Below are positions 61,557-64,000 of a stretch of 64,000 bases of DNA, piece after piece. The stretch lies in assembly GCA_019636175.1 (NCBI GenBank), contig JAHBYC010000006.1:36357-100356 (forward strand), in the 5' to 3' direction. Within the stretch, counting starts at the first letter, position 1. The number at the start of each line of letters is the position of its first letter. The notes under the pieces are model-generated. The model ran no database searches, was not told the origin of the DNA, and saw only the letters and a program-made list of their open reading frames with translations. The translations under genes were made by a program, and so were the position numbers. The DNA comes from Caulobacter sp. (GTDB lineage: Bacteria > Pseudomonadota > Alphaproteobacteria > Caulobacterales > Caulobacteraceae).

Positions 61557-62126
61557 TCAGGCGACCGCGTTCTCGCCGGCCTCCGGCGTCTCCGCCGCCA
61601 CCGGGACCTCATTGACGAACCGCTCGATGGCCGAGGCCTGCCGGGCCAGTTCCAGCACCGCCGGCGGCGCGTCTTCCGGGGACTCGGCGACCAGCTCTAT
61701 CAGCTGGCGGGCCAAAGCCTGCAGGCGTGGCGTGCTGGCGATCAGGCGGGCCTGGCGCTCGATGCGGTGAGGGTCGCGGTCATACTCCGCGCCCGGCGTG
61801 CGCCAGCCGCCCCAGTCGTTGGGATCGGTCACGACGATGGGATAGGTGCCGGGGAAGGGATGATGGGCGCAATCGGCGGGCTGTTGCCACTTGTTCTTGG
61901 CGCGCAGCAGGCGCCAGCGCTCGCCGTCCTCGTTCAGGCCCGCGGCCTGGTCCTCGGGCTTCAGCTCGTGACCGAAGAATTCCCGGCCAAGGCCGACGTC
62001 GTAGGTGACCCGCACAGGTTCATCGAAACCCTTGGCCCAGATGGCCACGATCTTCTCGACGTTGGCCCAGGCGCCGACCGCCTCGACCCACACCCGCTGG
62101 TTCTTCTGAAAGACCGTTTTGGCCAT
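61557..62126 (-). CDS. Conserved hypothetical protein
   Basis: Unrecognised soluble protein of 189 residues. The N-terminal half looks like an SH3-type beta barrel (MAKTVFQKNQRVWVEAVGAW, then VRVTYDVGLGREF); the middle has a tryptophan-rich patch (NKWQQPADCAHHPFPGTYPI, DPNDWGGW) and the last third is helical. Typical good codon use supports it as a real gene. It is divergent from the acyl-CoA dehydrogenase genes with no sign of membership in that operon. Confidence 0.7.
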   Translation of the reverse strand: MAKTVFQKNQRVWVEAVGAWANVEKIVAIWAKGFDEPVRVTYDVGLGREFFGHELKPEDQAAGLNEDGERWRLLRAKNKWQQPADCAHHPFPGTYPIVVTDPNDWGGWRTPGAEYDRDPHRIERQARLIASTPRLQALARQLIELVAESPEDAPPAVLELARQASAIERFVNEVPVAAETPEAGENAVA

Positions 62127-62265
62127 GTTCCACTGTCATTCTGAGTTGGGTCCGCCATAAAAACCCAAAAACCTTGACGCCAAGTCAATCTTCCCTCTGC
62201 CGGAAAGGTGGCTATCGTGGCCCGCAACAGTTGGGCGCGCGAACGGCGCCCCGGGAGGATCACCG

Positions 62266-63381
62266 GTGAATTTCGACTATTCCGACGACCAGAAGTTCCT
62301 GAAGGACGAGGCCCGCAAGTTCCTTGAGGCCCGCTCGCCGACATCGGCGGTGCGAGTGGTGCTGAACGACGCCGAGGTGTCCCACGACAAGGCGCTGTGG
62401 AAAGCCGTGGCCGAGCAGGGCTGGCTGGGCGCCGCCATTCCCGAGGAGTTCGGCGGCCTGGGCCTGGGCCATGTGGAGCTCTGCGCCATCGCCGAGGAAC
62501 TGGGCCGCTCGCTTGCGCCCATTCCCTTCGCCTCGACCGTCTACTTCGTCGCCGAGGCCCTGATGCTGGCCGGCAGCGACGCCCAGAAGGCGGAACTGCT
62601 GCCGAAAATCGCCACCGGCGACCTGATCGGCTGCTACGCCACCTCCGAGGGGCCGGGCGCGGTAAACGGCTCTGCCCTGTCCTGCACCGTGTCGGGCGGC
62701 AAGCTGAGCGGCGTGAAGATCCCGGTGACGGATGGCGACATCGCCGACATCGCCCTGGTGCTGGCGTCGGAGGGCGGCCGGCCGGGCCTGTTCCTCGTCG
62801 ACCTCAACGGCGCGGGGGTCCAGCGCGAGACCCTCAAGTCCCTCGATCCGACCCGGTCGGTCGCCAGGCTGACCTTCAAGGACGCCCCGGCCTCGGCCGT
62901 CGGCGCCGCCGGCGAGGGCCAGGCGATCACCGAGCAGGTGTTTGATCGCGCCGCGGTCCTGCTGGCCTTCGAACAGGTCGGCGGGGCGGAGAAGTGCCTC
63001 GAGATGGCCCGGGAATACGCCCTCGAACGCTACGCCTTCGGCCGGGTGATCGGCAGCTATCAGGCCATCAAGCACAAGCTGGCCGACATGTACGTCAAGA
63101 ACCAGGTCGCCCGGTCCAACTGCTACTACGGGGCCTGGGCGCTGAACACCAACGCCGCGGAACTGCCGACGGCGGCCGCCGCGGCGCGGATCGCGGCCAG
63201 CGAGGCCTACTGGTTCGGGTCCAAGGAAAACATCCAGACCCACGGCGGCATGGGCTTCACCTGGGAGGTGGACTGCCACCTCTACTACCGGCGCTCGCGT
63301 CAGCTGGCCCTGGTCGCCGGCGGGCCGAAGGTCTGGAAGGAACGGCTGGTCAGCCAGCTCGAACGCAAGAACGCCGCCTGA
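62266..63381 (+). CDS. Acyl-CoA dehydrogenase family protein (small subunit type)
   Basis: FAD-dependent alpha,beta-dehydrogenase of acyl-CoA thioesters, 371 residues. The N-terminal helical domain, middle beta domain (CYATSEGPGAVNG) and C-terminal domain (RYAFGRVIGSYQAIKHKLAD, then QTHGGMGFTWEVDCHLYYRR) are complete. A GTG start at 62266 with GGGAGG upstream. The next gene, 79 bases on, is a second family member, so the two may form a heteromeric enzyme such as those acting on sterol side chains or dicarboxylic acyl-CoAs. Confidence 0.9.
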   Translation: MNFDYSDDQKFLKDEARKFLEARSPTSAVRVVLNDAEVSHDKALWKAVAEQGWLGAAIPEEFGGLGLGHVELCAIAEELGRSLAPIPFASTVYFVAEALMLAGSDAQKAELLPKIATGDLIGCYATSEGPGAVNGSALSCTVSGGKLSGVKIPVTDGDIADIALVLASEGGRPGLFLVDLNGAGVQRETLKSLDPTRSVARLTFKDAPASAVGAAGEGQAITEQVFDRAAVLLAFEQVGGAEKCLEMAREYALERYAFGRVIGSYQAIKHKLADMYVKNQVARSNCYYGAWALNTNAAELPTAAAAARIAASEAYWFGSKENIQTHGGMGFTWEVDCHLYYRRSRQLALVAGGPKVWKERLVSQLERKNAA

Positions 63382-63460
63382 ATTTTTCAAAGCCAGCGCC
63401 TGTCCGGAGACGAACCGGGTTCTACCTTCCCGGACAGCGCCTGAACCAGGGACAAAGACC

Positions 63461-64000
63461 ATGGATTTCAACGACTCCCCCGAAGAAGCCGCCTACCGCG
63501 AGAAGGCCCGCGCCTGGCTGGAAGAGAATGCCGCCGCGCACAAGGAAAGCGGCGGCGGGCGTCGGCCCAACAGCCCCGAGCATATGGCCGCCGCCAAGTC
63601 CTGGCAGGCCAAGAAGGCCGAGGCCGGCTTCGCCTGCATCACCTGGCCCAAGGAATGGGGCGGGGCGGGCGGCACGCCGATCCAGTCGGTCATCTTCGGC
63701 CAGGAAGAAGCCAAGGTCGGCGTGAACTATGGCTATTTCACCATTGGCCTGGGCATGTGCGTGCCCACGGTGATGGCCTTCGCCGATGACGACACCAAGA
63801 AGCGCTTCGTCGGCCCCGCCGTGCGCGGCGAGGAGATCTGGTGCCAGCTGTTCAGCGAGCCGGCCGGCGGCTCCGACGTCGCCGCCTCGCGCACCCGCGC
63901 GGTCCGGGACGGCGATGAGTGGGTGATCAACGGCCAGAAGGTCTGGACCACCGGCGCCCAGTACTGCGACTACGGCATCCTTCTGGTCCGCACCGATCCC
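63461..64000 (+). CDS. Acyl-CoA dehydrogenase family protein (partial)
   Basis: N-terminal 180 residues of a second acyl-CoA dehydrogenase; the window ends inside the gene. The helical domain begins MDFNDSPEEAAYREKARAWL, and the middle domain shows the FAD/substrate loop WCQLFSEPAGGSDVAASRTR and WVINGQKVWTTGA. It starts with ATG at 63461 and is 79 bases after the first subunit. The shared orientation and distinct N termini fit the small/large subunit pairs found in acyl-CoA dehydrogenase complexes. Confidence 0.9.
   Translation, partial: MDFNDSPEEAAYREKARAWLEENAAAHKESGGGRRPNSPEHMAAAKSWQAKKAEAGFACITWPKEWGGAGGTPIQSVIFGQEEAKVGVNYGYFTIGLGMCVPTVMAFADDDTKKRFVGPAVRGEEIWCQLFSEPAGGSDVAASRTRAVRDGDEWVINGQKVWTTGAQYCDYGILLVRTDP

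Overview
The window is high-GC chromosomal DNA from an alphaproteobacterium, most likely a member of the Caulobacteraceae (Caulobacter/Phenylobacterium/Brevundimonas relatives). The assignment is an inference. It rests on a flagellar cluster with a perfect CtrA-type box (TTAA-N7-TTAAC) and a sigma-54 promoter, a PleC-like histidine kinase, the order SPOR protein-nagZ-scpA-scpB-tatA-tatB-tatC, an HWE-family kinase, and strongly GC-biased third codon positions. I saw no tRNA, rRNA, CRISPR array, insertion sequence or prophage. No gene-free stretch exceeds 300 bases; the longest are 61330-61556, 16837-17058 and 51620-51834.

Layout. 1-1.8 kb: an EamA exporter coupled to a peptidoglycan amidase. 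1.85-6.7 kb (minus): a hypothetical exported protein, a GNAT acetyltransferase and the overlapping carotenoid genes crtY-crtI-crtB. 6.8-13.2 kb (plus): a histone-deacetylase-like enzyme, a histidine phosphatase, xseB-ispA-dxs (isoprenoid precursor supply) and a TPR-sulfotransferase. 13.2-25.4 kb is flagellar. flgF-flgG-flgA-flgH run left from a sigma-54 promoter. fliL-fliM run right, followed by a DUF6468-like protein, a MotE-like protein and a 973-residue AMIN-like/TPR envelope protein. fliO-fliP run left and flgB-flgC-fliE run right from a shared control region holding the CtrA box.

25.5-33.6 kb is accessory: a small basic periplasmic protein, xth, an alpha/beta hydrolase, an SdpI/SdpR-like pair with operator palindromes, a thiosulfate-dehydrogenase-like (TsdA) diheme cytochrome with a triheme lipoprotein partner, a pentapeptide-repeat/VOC fusion under a MarR regulator, and a YciI protein. 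33.3-44.2 kb is housekeeping: erpA, dgt, SPOR-nagZ-scpAB-tatABC, a YfgM-like protein, bamB and der.

44.2-57.6 kb holds an SDR oxidoreductase, a bile-acid-symporter-like transporter, a receiver-only regulator converging on an HWE kinase, purF-cvpA-radA, a hybrid histidine kinase converging on alr, a small exported protein and the PleC-like kinase. 57.7-64 kb holds pepN, a CPBP protease, a hypothetical protein and two tandem acyl-CoA dehydrogenases, the second cut by the window end.

The least explained parts are the three envelope proteins downstream of fliM, the TsdA-like cytochrome pair, and the pentapeptide/VOC fusion with its regulator.
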